Part shown: positions 34,523 to 43,521 of the stretch, piece after piece | Numbering within the stretch: the first letter of the stretch is position 1 | How the letters are laid out: the number at the start of each line of letters is the position of its first letter | NCBI GenBank assembly: GCA_020850415.1 | Contig: JADZER010000004.1 | Coordinates: 62,001-126,000 of the forward strand | Length of the DNA: 64,000 nucleotides | From: Phycisphaerales bacterium | GTDB lineage: Bacteria > Planctomycetota > Phycisphaerae > Phycisphaerales > UBA1924 | Direction of reading: 5' to 3' | Made by a program: the position numbers and the translations under genes | The notes under the pieces: generated by a model | Seen by the model: the letters and a program-made list of their open reading frames with translations, nothing else | Told to the model about the DNA's origin: nothing | Databases searched by the model: none

Positions 34523-36127
34523 TCAGCAGCCGGCGCCCCAGGCGTTGAGGAAGGCCAGGACATCGAGCGTGTTGATCGCGCCGTCGCCGTTGAAGTCCCC
34601 GCGCGGATCGCCGGACGACCACGCGTTCAGGAAGGCCAGCACATCCAGCGTGTTGGCCGCGCCGTCGCCGTTGAAGTCCCCCGCGCAGCCGTCGGTGAGA
34701 TCGATGGCGAAGAGCACGGCCCGCGGGTCGCCGGGCAAGCGGGAGAGCGCGGTGGTGCTCACATAGGCCGTGGAGCCGTCCGGCGTCACGCGGGCCTGGT
34801 CGGCGGGGACGAGCCGCTCGTCGGGGTAATAGCCGCCCGGGAGCGGGACACTCCAGCGGAGCTGGCCGTCCGACGGCCCGTAGGCGTCGACAAAGCCGGG
34901 CCCCCCGTCCAGATAGCCCGCCACGACCAGCGTGCCGCCATCGGGGGTGATCGCCGGCTGCTTGAGCCAGGTACCGGGGATGAAGGTGTGCCAGAGCAGC
35001 GTCTGCGCGTGCGGCGCGAAGGCCTCGAGGTGCGCGATATCCCGGGCATAGTAGAGCGTGTCGTCGGGGCCGATCTCCAGATCGGTGCACGCGCTGATGA
35101 AGCCCCCGTCGTACACCCACAGGGTCCGGCCGTCGGAGGGGTGCAGGGCGCGCAGCACCCAGCCCGAGCCGCCCTGACCGAAGTCTGGCGTGTAGAGCGC
35201 GCCGTCCGCGCCGATGGCAGGCTCGGCGCCGCGGGCGTTGGGACCAGCCGGCACGGCCCACCGCTGCTCGCCGTCGAGACCGAACGCGTAGATGTGATTG
35301 TCCCCCCAGTTGTCCGTCCCGATATAGACCTGATCGACCGGCCCGCCGGCCGCCGCGGGCCCGAACTTCGTCTCGTGGCCCCCGAGGCCGCGCTCGAGCA
35401 TGATCGGGTCCCCCGGGTTGGCCCATTCGTGCTGCCCGTTGCCCGCAAGGGAGAACGCCCCGACGGGATACTCGCAAGCCCCGTAGAGCTCGCCGTCGGG
35501 CCCGGCGGTCACGGCGTGCACCAGGCTGGACGAGCCGTCGGTGTAGGTCCACAGCGTCTCGCCGGTGGCCGAGACGGCGGTGACCGTTGATATGCTGCCG
35601 AAGTAGGCCGAGCCGTCTGGTCCCGCGGTGGGCGGGATGTAGGGAAACCAGACGGCGTGCGAGATCCACTCGAGCGCGCCATCGGGGCTGATCGCATAGA
35701 CGAAGCCCCCGGAGACATGGAGGTAGAGCGTCCCGTCCGGGGCGAGCGCCGGGCGGAACCACTGGTCGTCCCCGTCGGTCTCGAATGTCCACTTCACCCG
35801 TCCATCCCGCTCGCGCAGCGAGACCTCGATCGGGAGCGCGTTGCTCTGCTCACCATCGGCGACGACCCGCACCTCGGCGGCCCCGATCGGCGTGCCCTCG
35901 GGCACATACGCCACGATCCGGGTGTCGGTCCAGGTGGTGAGGAGCGCCTGGATCCCCCCGACCTCAACGCGGTCGGCGCCGCCCCTGGCGCCGAAGCCCG
36001 AGCCGGTGATCGCGACGCGCCCGCTGCGCGAGAACGCATCCCCGTTCAGCGAATCGATGACGGGCTGGGCGCACGCGGAACCGACGATCGCAAGAAACGC
36101 AGCGGTGATGATGGTGAACCGAGTCAT
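34523..36127 (-). CDS. IPT/TIG plus PQQ-like beta-propeller protein with GC-type dockerin tail
   Basis: 534 residues. ATG 36127 is favoured over ATG 36133 because GGGAG lies 7 bases ahead of it. Signal peptide ~1-22. Residues ~24-105 are an IPT/TIG domain (VAITGSGFGARGGADRVEVGG). Next comes a PQQ/WD-type propeller with repeated WTFETDGDDQWFRPALAPDGTLYLH, AGPDGSAYFGSISTV and AGPDGELYGA elements. Tail GCAGDFNGDGAANTLD and end WGAGC. The IPT plus propeller layout is typical of planctomycete cell-surface proteins. It is the middle gene of three consecutive dockerin genes. Confidence 0.87.
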   Translation of the reverse strand: MTRFTIITAAFLAIVGSACAQPVIDSLNGDAFSRSGRVAITGSGFGARGGADRVEVGGIQALLTTWTDTRIVAYVPEGTPIGAAEVRVVADGEQSNALPIEVSLRERDGRVKWTFETDGDDQWFRPALAPDGTLYLHVSGGFVYAISPDGALEWISHAVWFPYIPPTAGPDGSAYFGSISTVTAVSATGETLWTYTDGSSSLVHAVTAGPDGELYGACEYPVGAFSLAGNGQHEWANPGDPIMLERGLGGHETKFGPAAAGGPVDQVYIGTDNWGDNHIYAFGLDGEQRWAVPAGPNARGAEPAIGADGALYTPDFGQGGSGWVLRALHPSDGRTLWVYDGGFISACTDLEIGPDDTLYYARDIAHLEAFAPHAQTLLWHTFIPGTWLKQPAITPDGGTLVVAGYLDGGPGFVDAYGPSDGQLRWSVPLPGGYYPDERLVPADQARVTPDGSTAYVSTTALSRLPGDPRAVLFAIDLTDGCAGDFNGDGAANTLDVLAFLNAWSSGDPRGDFNGDGAINTLDVLAFLNAWGAGC

Positions 36128-36158
36128 GTGCATGCTCCCAGTCGGAGGTCGGCAAGAG

Positions 36159-38012
36159 TCAGCAGCCGGCGCTCCAGGCGTTGAGGAAGGCCAGGACATC
36201 GAGGGTGTTGACCGCGCCGTCGCCGTTGAAGTCCCCGCGCGGATCGCCGGACGACCACGCGTTCAGGAAGGCCAGCACATCCAGCGTGTTCACCTCGCCG
36301 TCGGTGTTGAAGTCGGCGGGGCAGCCGCCCTGAGCCGCCTCGACGCACGCGCCGAACTCGCTGGTGGCGCCCAGGGCCAGGTCGGTCGCGGTGGCGGTGA
36401 TGAAGGCGCCGGCGGGGGCGCTCGCGCCCAGCGTCGCGTCGATCGCGGCGTTCCCCGAGCCGTCGGTCGTCACCTCGACGGCGCCGAGGTAGGTCTCGCC
36501 CTCGCCGTAGCCGGTGGGGTCGCACGCGGCGTTGGCGAAGAACTCGACGCGGTAGCTGGTGTTGGCGTGGGAGTTGAGGCTGCCGGTGATGCGGATGGCG
36601 GAGCCGGCGGTCTCGGCGCCCGAGAGCACCGGGAAGTTCTGCAGCCCGTTGCCGCCCTGGGTGTCGGTATCGCCCGGATCGTTCGGCGTCACGCCGTCGT
36701 AACCGGCCGACCAGGTCGCCAGATCGATCCCCAGTTGCCCGTTGTCCCTGATGCTGTTCCCCGAGATCGCCACATCCCCGATCAGCGAGCCCACGCCGAC
36801 GCCGAGCCGCTCGCAGAATGCGATCAGGTTGCCCTGCCCGGGTTCCGTGCCGCCGATTCTCGCGCCGTGCGGCGTGTACCGGCTCGTGAACTGCCCGACC
36901 AGGACGCCGTTCAGCGTCTGGATGGGATGCTCGCCGGTGAAGTCTGTCCCGATCATGTTCCCCTCGATCACGATCCCGTTGTTGTCCCGGTTGATCGAGT
37001 TCACCCGGATCGCCTGGCCGAAGAGCTGGCCCTGATAGTGGTTCGCCCCGGTGACCCGCAGCCCCGAGATGAGGTTGCCGCGGACCGTGGTGTTGTCCGA
37101 GTCGTTGATCTCGATGCCGGTGGGTCCGATCTGGGGGAAGCGGGCGGTGCCGTCGGCGGTGACCCCGATGTAATTGCCCTCGATAAGCGTGTCGGTGGCC
37201 CAGGAGACCTCGATCCCCTCGCCGACGGGGAGGCCCTCCTCGCCGTAGTAGCCGAAGCCGTTGATGACATTGCGCTCCTCCGGCGTCGGTCCGCCGATGC
37301 GGTTGCGGCTGGAGGTGTCGCAGTAGGGGCTGGCGCCGACGAAGATGGTCTCGACGGTGTTGCCGATGACGGCGTTGTCGTCGGCGCCGCAGACCAGCGT
37401 GATCTGGTCGAGCTCGTTGCGGTCCTCGGGCGCTGTGCCGCCGATGGTGTTGAAGGCGCAGTGCTCGGGGTAGGGGTCGATCGAGACCAGGCCGGTGACG
37501 CACTGCACCACGCGGTTGTGGCTGCCCGCGAGCACGACCGACTCCCGGCGCCACTCGACCTCGGCCATGCCACGCACCACGCAGTGGTCGCCGTAGATGA
37601 CGATCGCGGGCGAGCCCATGCCGTTGGGGAAGGTGCCCTTGACGCCGCACTCGCGCCCGTTGGGGTTGGTGTCGCCCGTGAAGGCGGTCTGCGTCATGAA
37701 GTCGATGGCGGTCTCGTCGTCGGACACGACAAAGGTGCCGCCGTCGTTCTCGAGCATGGCCTTGACGCCGGAGTACCACCACTCGTCCTGCGGCACCGCG
37801 AACGCGACGGTCTGGGGGCCGGGGGTGTTGTCGGTCGCCATCAGCGCCTCGCGGAACGAGACGCGTCCGTCCGGGCCCGGCAGGTCGTCCACCCGCAGGG
37901 CCCCGCCGAAGTCCACCACATCCCGCGCCGTGTCCACCGTCACCGTCTGGCCCGCGGCCGTGCCCGAAAGGGCTCCCAGGGCCAGGACCGTCAATGCGAC
38001 AGAATGTGTCAT
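36159..38012 (-). CDS. Parallel beta-helix protein with CSLREA-like N-terminus and GC-type dockerin tail
   Basis: 617 residues from ATG 38012. Signal peptide ~1-22 (ends GTAAGQ). The first ~70 residues (GPDGRVSFREALMATDNTPG) match the CSLREA-like motif of exported planctomycete proteins. A right-handed parallel beta-helix follows, with N-rich rungs such as DNAVIGNTVETIFV, NRIGGPTPEERNVI and NTTVRGNLISGL. A small beta-sandwich precedes the tail. It begins CPADFNTDGEVNTLD and ends WSAGC. It is the first gene of the three-gene run, transcribed from the 38.0-38.3 kb gap. Surface carbohydrate binding is plausible but unproven. Confidence 0.87.
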   Translation of the reverse strand: MTHSVALTVLALGALSGTAAGQTVTVDTARDVVDFGGALRVDDLPGPDGRVSFREALMATDNTPGPQTVAFAVPQDEWWYSGVKAMLENDGGTFVVSDDETAIDFMTQTAFTGDTNPNGRECGVKGTFPNGMGSPAIVIYGDHCVVRGMAEVEWRRESVVLAGSHNRVVQCVTGLVSIDPYPEHCAFNTIGGTAPEDRNELDQITLVCGADDNAVIGNTVETIFVGASPYCDTSSRNRIGGPTPEERNVINGFGYYGEEGLPVGEGIEVSWATDTLIEGNYIGVTADGTARFPQIGPTGIEINDSDNTTVRGNLISGLRVTGANHYQGQLFGQAIRVNSINRDNNGIVIEGNMIGTDFTGEHPIQTLNGVLVGQFTSRYTPHGARIGGTEPGQGNLIAFCERLGVGVGSLIGDVAISGNSIRDNGQLGIDLATWSAGYDGVTPNDPGDTDTQGGNGLQNFPVLSGAETAGSAIRITGSLNSHANTSYRVEFFANAACDPTGYGEGETYLGAVEVTTDGSGNAAIDATLGASAPAGAFITATATDLALGATSEFGACVEAAQGGCPADFNTDGEVNTLDVLAFLNAWSSGDPRGDFNGDGAVNTLDVLAFLNAWSAGC

Positions 38013-38295
38013 CGCCGTTCTCCCGTCTGCGCGGCCCGCCGGGGCATCCGCCGGTGCCAAGGGACTCCGCCAGCCGGGCCCCGCCGGTCGTGATCTGCCC
38101 CCCGATCCCCGCGGAAGCCACGCCGACCGGCGCAGGGGTCACGGCGCCTAGTGCGAACGGCGTGCCATACCCGGACACCACCGCGCACGCCGCGATCCCC
38201 GCGCCGAGCCCGTCAGCTCGCCCACACCACCGAGGGAGTGGCCAGTGGCGGCCAGCGCTGGCCAGGCGCACACAACCGAGGCAAACCCCCGATCG

Positions 38296-39681
38296 CTAGC
38301 ACCCCGCCGCCCAGAGCCCCAGGTACCCGATGAAGTCCCGCGTGTCGATCACGCCGTTCCCGTCGGTGTCAGCCGCCGGATCTCCCGCGGCCCAGGCGCC
38401 CAGGTACGCGATGAAGTCCTGCGTGTTCACCACCCCGTCGCCGTTGAAGTCCGCGACGCAATCGCTCAGGCAGGTCTCCACGACGGCGATGCCCTCGACG
38501 ATCTGCCCGTCGCCGGTCTCCGTGAAATTCCCGCACACGACCAGATCGCCGCGGTACTCGGCCAGCCCGAACACCGAGGGGAAGTTGCTCGGCGGGATCG
38601 CCGGCCCGCCCGCGCCGCCGAGGTACATCGCCCACGACCCGCCATCCAGCCGCGCGAGGTAGTTGATGTCCGGCGTCGCCGTGCCCGAGAGATACAGCGC
38701 CGGGCCCGTGCCGTCGTCCCACACCCGCAGGTCGGTCACGCGCCCGCCCACATTCTGACCGACCACCGACCACGCGACGCCGTCCCACTTGTACACGCTC
38801 GAGAAGCTCCCCCCGCCCGCCGGCCGGAACGGCGACCCGGCGATGTAGATCGCCCCGCCGTCCCCGTCATCGAACACGCACGCGGCGTCGAGGGTCGTGG
38901 TCGAGTTCTGCGCCGTCAGCCCGCCCCCGAACCGCTCCCAGCCGACGCCCGGCCTGTACCGGGCCGCGAGCGGCGCGCTCACCCCGTCGATATCGCTGAA
39001 CCGCCCCACGGCGTACAGCGCCACCCCCGAGCCGTCGTCCCAGACCACGGTCTCGTTCACGAACGGGCTGAACCCCGCCATGCCGAGCCCATCCCCGACG
39101 ACACTGAACCCGACGCCGTCCCACGCCGCCACGCCGCTGCACGGCTGCCCGGCGATCTGCAGGAACCCGCCGGCGAGGTAGAGCTTCTCGCCGTCGCCGA
39201 GGTCCCCGACCTCCAGCGACCAGACCGCCTCGGGCGCGACGAAGCCCGCGCCCAGCGAACGCCACGCGCCGCCGTCCCACGCCGCGAGGCTCTGCGTCCC
39301 CGCCTGCCCGCCCGCCGACGCGAAGAACCCGCCGACCACCAGCAGCGTCTCCGCCCCGGTGTCGAACGGCACGATGCTGGTCACAAAGCCGTTGGTGTTG
39401 CCGAAGGACAGCCCCGTCCCCGGGCGCGACCACTGGCCCGTGCCGGGGTTCCACCGGGCGATGCCCCGGTACCCGAACCCGCCGATGCTCGTGAACGACC
39501 CCCCGACATACAACGCCTCCCCAGAACCGTCGTCCCACGCGCACACCGGCTCGGCGTACCCGTTCCCCAACGCGTTCAGCCCAGGTCCGGGAACCCACGC
39601 GGGATCACACTGACCCAGCGCACCGGGGACAAGCGCCCCAGGAACCACGGCGGCGACGACAAACAGACGGGCGGCGTGCAT
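38296..39681 (-). CDS. Kelch-like secreted protein with GC-type dockerin tail
   Basis: 461 residues from ATG 39681, with AAGGAG nine bases upstream. Signal peptide ~1-24. Repeats of the type LYVGGSFTSIGGFGYRGIARWNPGTG, LLVVGGFFASAGGQ and LYLAGGFLQIAGQPCSGVAAWDG point to a propeller. The tail starts CVADFNGDGVVNTQD, uses TQDFIAYLGAW and TRDFIGYLGLW, and ends WAAGC. Gly replaces Asn in both FLNAW positions, a divergent subclass. The gene is 283 bp upstream of the beta-helix gene and may have its own promoter. Confidence 0.86.
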   Translation of the reverse strand: MHAARLFVVAAVVPGALVPGALGQCDPAWVPGPGLNALGNGYAEPVCAWDDGSGEALYVGGSFTSIGGFGYRGIARWNPGTGQWSRPGTGLSFGNTNGFVTSIVPFDTGAETLLVVGGFFASAGGQAGTQSLAAWDGGAWRSLGAGFVAPEAVWSLEVGDLGDGEKLYLAGGFLQIAGQPCSGVAAWDGVGFSVVGDGLGMAGFSPFVNETVVWDDGSGVALYAVGRFSDIDGVSAPLAARYRPGVGWERFGGGLTAQNSTTTLDAACVFDDGDGGAIYIAGSPFRPAGGGSFSSVYKWDGVAWSVVGQNVGGRVTDLRVWDDGTGPALYLSGTATPDINYLARLDGGSWAMYLGGAGGPAIPPSNFPSVFGLAEYRGDLVVCGNFTETGDGQIVEGIAVVETCLSDCVADFNGDGVVNTQDFIAYLGAWAAGDPAADTDGNGVIDTRDFIGYLGLWAAGC

Positions 39682-39776
39682 GGCGATCTCCTTGCCCCCT
39701 CCAGGCGGCATCGACCAGCCTACCACCGCCGCCGGATGGTGCAAGAGGATCTCACCACGACCGCCGAACACCGCCC

Positions 39777-40634
39777 TCAGAACCCGGTCTGGTCCCGGCT
39801 CCCCGCGCTCCGCAGCGTCGCCTCATCCATCACATACAGCCCGATCAGCCAGCCGTTCACCAGGTACGGGTCGGCGCGGAACACACCCCGGATCGTCCCG
39901 TAGTTCGGCACCCCGTTGCCCAGATCAACCTCCTCCGCCAGCTGCACCTCCACCGCGTCGTACGGCGTCGGCGGCACGCCGATGCAGCAGCCGTCCCACT
40001 GGTTCAGCATCACCATGCACTCGTCGGCCGTCGGCGCGATGAACGGGAACCCGATGAACCCCGTGATCTCCACCACCTTGCCGTTGAGCGGCGTGATCCA
40101 CTCCGGGATCATGTCCTTGCCCGCGGTCTTCGGCTGGTAGTCGTGCTCGAGCGCGACGAGCATGTCGAAGTCGATCTTGTAGGGGTCCTCCGCCGTGCCC
40201 GAGCCGGTGATTGGGTACCGGCCGTTGAGCGTCAGCGTCGCCCCCGCGCCCTGCTCGGGCGCCGATTCGCCGGGCGCCGGCACATCGGCCGCGGGCGCAT
40301 CCTCAGCCGGTGTCGCCTCCGCGGGCGCACTCACCGCGAGATCCTCCGCGAGCGGCGCAGGCTCACTAACCGGTTCCGGGCCCGACTCAAGATCCGCCTC
40401 GTCAGCGTCCGCGACGCCCACCCCCACGACGACCGGCTCCTCAGGCGCGGGCGATCCAGCCGCCGGCGCGGGCTCCGCCGCGGGCTCCGGCACCGCGTCG
40501 ACCTCCGGCCCCTGCTCAATACTCGTCCGGCTGGCCGGCGACGCCGCGCCGTCACGCGGGCCCCCGCCGCGCACCGCGAGCATCACGCCCGACGCGATCA
40601 CCAGCCCCACCATCAACGCCCAGAATACCCGCAT
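39777..40634 (-). CDS. Membrane-anchored DUF3299-like protein
   Basis: 285 residues from ATG 40634. One N-terminal transmembrane helix (~5-23) is followed by a ~110-residue Pro/Ala/Glu linker. The folded C-terminal part (~145-285) has VALEHDYQPKTAG, LNGKVVEITGFIGFP, WDGCCIGVPPTPYDAVEVQL and ends in a Trp-Leu-rich strand. The GCCIGVPP block and the ITGF strand match DUF3299-type periplasmic proteins. Role unknown; a periplasmic binding or redox function is only a possibility given the paired Cys. It is the last gene of a three-gene operon with YciI-like and PIN/TRAM proteins. Confidence 0.75.
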   Translation of the reverse strand: MRVFWALMVGLVIASGVMLAVRGGGPRDGAASPASRTSIEQGPEVDAVPEPAAEPAPAAGSPAPEEPVVVGVGVADADEADLESGPEPVSEPAPLAEDLAVSAPAEATPAEDAPAADVPAPGESAPEQGAGATLTLNGRYPITGSGTAEDPYKIDFDMLVALEHDYQPKTAGKDMIPEWITPLNGKVVEITGFIGFPFIAPTADECMVMLNQWDGCCIGVPPTPYDAVEVQLAEEVDLGNGVPNYGTIRGVFRADPYLVNGWLIGLYVMDEATLRSAGSRDQTGF

Positions 40635-40657
40635 CGGCACACCCTCCAGACCGCATC

Positions 40658-40963
40658 CTACCCCACGGGCCTGCCCGACAGCAGCGCCACCGAGTAAGGC
40701 CGCACCTCCGCGCGGAACACCCCCGAAAGCACCGCCGGGTCATCCGCCACAAACGCCCGCGCCGCACCGTCCGTCGACGCCTCGAACACCCCCAGCCCCA
40801 TCGGCGGCTCGTCCTGCGTCCGACCCGCCATCACCAGACGGCCGGCCTCCAGCGCCCGCGCCAGATACGCGAAGTGCTCGCCAACGACCGCCCGCTCCCG
40901 CTCGTCCGCGTCACGCGCAAACGACGGGCGGCACGGGGTGTAGATCACCAGATACTCGGCCAT
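40658..40963 (-). CDS. YciI-like dimeric alpha-beta barrel protein
   Basis: 101 residues from ATG 40963. The sequence (MAEYLVIYTPCRPSFARD, EHFAYLARALEAGRLVMAG, AFVADDPAVLSG) follows the YciI/ferredoxin-like fold: an Arg-rich N-terminal strand, the H-x-Y-L pair and a small-residue second half. Members often act in chlorinated-compound or unknown metabolism; the catalytic His-Asp of true enzymes is present only as EHF. It sits between the PIN/TRAM gene (18 bp) and the DUF3299-like gene (23 bp). Confidence 0.75.
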   Translation of the reverse strand: MAEYLVIYTPCRPSFARDADERERAVVGEHFAYLARALEAGRLVMAGRTQDEPPMGLGVFEASTDGAARAFVADDPAVLSGVFRAEVRPYSVALLSGRPVG

Positions 40964-40981
40964 CGCGCTCCTCTATCACCG

Positions 40982-42292
40982 CTATCGCCGCGGATTGCGG
41001 GCCCGGTTCGGACGGGCCGGCGGTCGCGGCGGGTGCGGGCCCCGCGCCGCCTCCGGCGCGCCCGCCTCTTCGGGCGCCGACCCCGTCGGTGCTCCCGCGT
41101 CGGGCTCCGGCGCCTCGTCGGGAGCCTCCCCCCGCGGGCCGCCCATGTCCAGGGGCTCGGCGTCAGGCCCCTCGGTATCGATCCGCCCGAAGATCATCCG
41201 CCCCGCCGAGGTCTGCAGGCTGCTGGTCACCGTCAGGGAGACCGACTCGCCGATGCGCGCGACCCCGTCCTCGGCGACCACCATCGTCCCGTCAGGGAGA
41301 TAGCCGACCGCCTGGGTCTTCTGCTCGCCCCGACGCATCAGCTCGACCTGCACCACCTCGCCCGGGATCAGGTCCGGCTTGAGCGCGTTGGCCAGGTCGT
41401 TGAGGTTGAGCACCATCACGCCGTGGATCGCCGCGACCTGGCGCAGGCCCACATCGGTCGTGACGATCACCGCGGGCAGCTGCCGGGCCAGGTCCACCAG
41501 CATGTGGTCGACCGCCTTGCTGGGCATCGGGGTCTCGTCGATCGTGACATCGAGCAGGTGCGAGCGCTGGAGCTTGCTGACGATCTCGAGCCCGCGACGG
41601 CCGCGGGTCCGCTTGAGCCGGTCGGCCGAATCGGCCAGGCGCTGCAGCTCCTCGACCACGAACCGCGGGATGATGATCGGCGCCTGGCTGATCCCCGTCT
41701 CGGCGACCTCGACCACCCGCGCGTCGATCAGCGACGAGCTGTCCAAGAGCAGCGGACGCACCCCGCGCATCTGCTTGGCAAACTCCACATACGGGATCAC
41801 CAGCCGGAAGTCGTCCTGCGTCTGCAGCACCAGCGAGATCGCCAGATAGCACATGGCGATCCCCAGCAGGATCTTGATCACGAAGATGAAGGTCGGGGCG
41901 TAGGTGTTCAGGTCCCACGACTCGGCCACCAGGTCGATGATGAAGCTCAACGCCACCGTCGCCAGGAGCCCCCCCGCGAGCCCCAGCAGGATCCCCGCCA
42001 TCGCCGACAGCTTCTTGCGGGGGATCAGGAGGTCCAGCGCCAGGAACCCCGTCGCGAAGATCCCCGCGATCACGATCGGCGCCCACCACCAGTCCTGCAG
42101 CAGCATCGCCTCGGTGCTGGTCTGGCTCCCGGCCCCCTCCTTGAACTGGATCGCCGTGAGCAGCGGCACCGTCAGCGTCAGCACCAGGAACACCATCCGC
42201 ACCGCCGTCAACGCCGCCGAACGAGCCCGCGGGTTGACAGGTTCGGGGCTCATTTGGGTCGCCGACTTGGGGTGGGCCTTCGGCCAGTCCAT
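40982..42292 (-). CDS. YacL-type PIN/TRAM membrane protein
   Basis: 436 residues from ATG 42292; ATG 42253 is an alternative. Four hydrophobic segments (~28-48, ~62-82, ~85-110, ~125-150) precede a PIN domain (~165-310) with its acidic residues in LLDSSSLIDARV, FVVEELQRLAD and VVTTDVGL. A TRAM-like RNA-binding domain follows (~320-380: GEVVQVELMRRGEQKTQAVGYLPDGTMVVAEDG). The C-terminus is Pro/Ala/Glu-rich. Orthologues such as Bacillus YacL are membrane-anchored PIN/TRAM proteins. It is divergently transcribed from the SRP RNA and begins a three-gene operon. Confidence 0.87.
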   Translation of the reverse strand: MDWPKAHPKSATQMSPEPVNPRARSAALTAVRMVFLVLTLTVPLLTAIQFKEGAGSQTSTEAMLLQDWWWAPIVIAGIFATGFLALDLLIPRKKLSAMAGILLGLAGGLLATVALSFIIDLVAESWDLNTYAPTFIFVIKILLGIAMCYLAISLVLQTQDDFRLVIPYVEFAKQMRGVRPLLLDSSSLIDARVVEVAETGISQAPIIIPRFVVEELQRLADSADRLKRTRGRRGLEIVSKLQRSHLLDVTIDETPMPSKAVDHMLVDLARQLPAVIVTTDVGLRQVAAIHGVMVLNLNDLANALKPDLIPGEVVQVELMRRGEQKTQAVGYLPDGTMVVAEDGVARIGESVSLTVTSSLQTSAGRMIFGRIDTEGPDAEPLDMGGPRGEAPDEAPEPDAGAPTGSAPEEAGAPEAARGPHPPRPPARPNRARNPRR

Positions 42293-42341
42293 GTGGAGAG
42301 TGTACGGGCGGGCCCACCCGGTGTATCCTTGAAATCTGTCC

Positions 42342-42465
42342 GTCGCTCCCGCAGGCGGCCGGGCCCGGTGTACGGGTGGCCCGTGAACCTGGTCAGGGCT
42401 TGACCGCAGCAGCCATAAGCGGCCGTCATCCGGTACCGCCGGTGTCCTGGCCGCCTGCGGGGGCG
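42342..42465 (+). ncRNA. ffs: Signal recognition particle RNA (small bacterial type)
   Basis: The closing helix is a perfect 13-bp pairing of 42348-42360 with 42449-42461. Inside lies the SRP core GTGAACCTGGTCAGG (42383-42397) and GCAGCAGCC (42406-42414), which form the Ffh-binding helix 8. The apical loop differs from the usual GNAR tetraloop: CAGG GC UUGACC GC AGCAG suggests a 2-bp stem with a hexaloop, and GGTCA/TGACC offers an alternative pairing. RNA boundaries are estimates. It targets ribosomes translating membrane proteins with Ffh. Confidence 0.85.
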
Positions 42466-42542
42466 ATCGGCACAAACGCCGCGGGCGTCCCTCCCAATCA
42501 GGGAGGAGGTCGGGGCCGGGCCCCGCCGGGAGGGGTTGGTCC

Positions 42543-43385
<843 letters not shown>

Positions 43386-43414
43386 CCGAACTCATGCATC
43401 CAACACAAAGACAG

Positions 43415-43497
43415 TTGAACGCGAAGCACGCGAAGAGCGCGAAGGAAGACACAGTGGTTCAGCCCCTCTTCGCGTTCTTCGCGATCTTCGCGTTCAA
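43415..43497. repeat. Inverted repeat of 9-bp GCGAAG units (element 1)
   Basis: Left arm 43415-43445 (TTGAACGCGAAGCACGCGAA...) and right arm 43466-43497 (...TTCGCGATCTTCGCGTTCAA) are imperfect complements. Each arm repeats a CGCGAAGNN 9-mer. It lies between the two genes of the exporter and could fold into a long RNA hairpin. Confidence 0.7.
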
Positions 43498-43521
43498 GTC
43501 CCCCTTCCAGGCTGACCGAGC

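Noticed and set aside
31655-38012. Long antisense frames opposite the dockerin genes
   Set aside because: High GC leaves antisense frames open; their translations are Arg/Ala/Val-rich shadows with no domain pattern.
43415-43497. Small protein encoded by the inverted repeat
   Set aside because: The frame reads as repeated Ala-Lys-Ser and Phe-Ala, a consequence of the 9-bp unit; no start site or conservation evidence.
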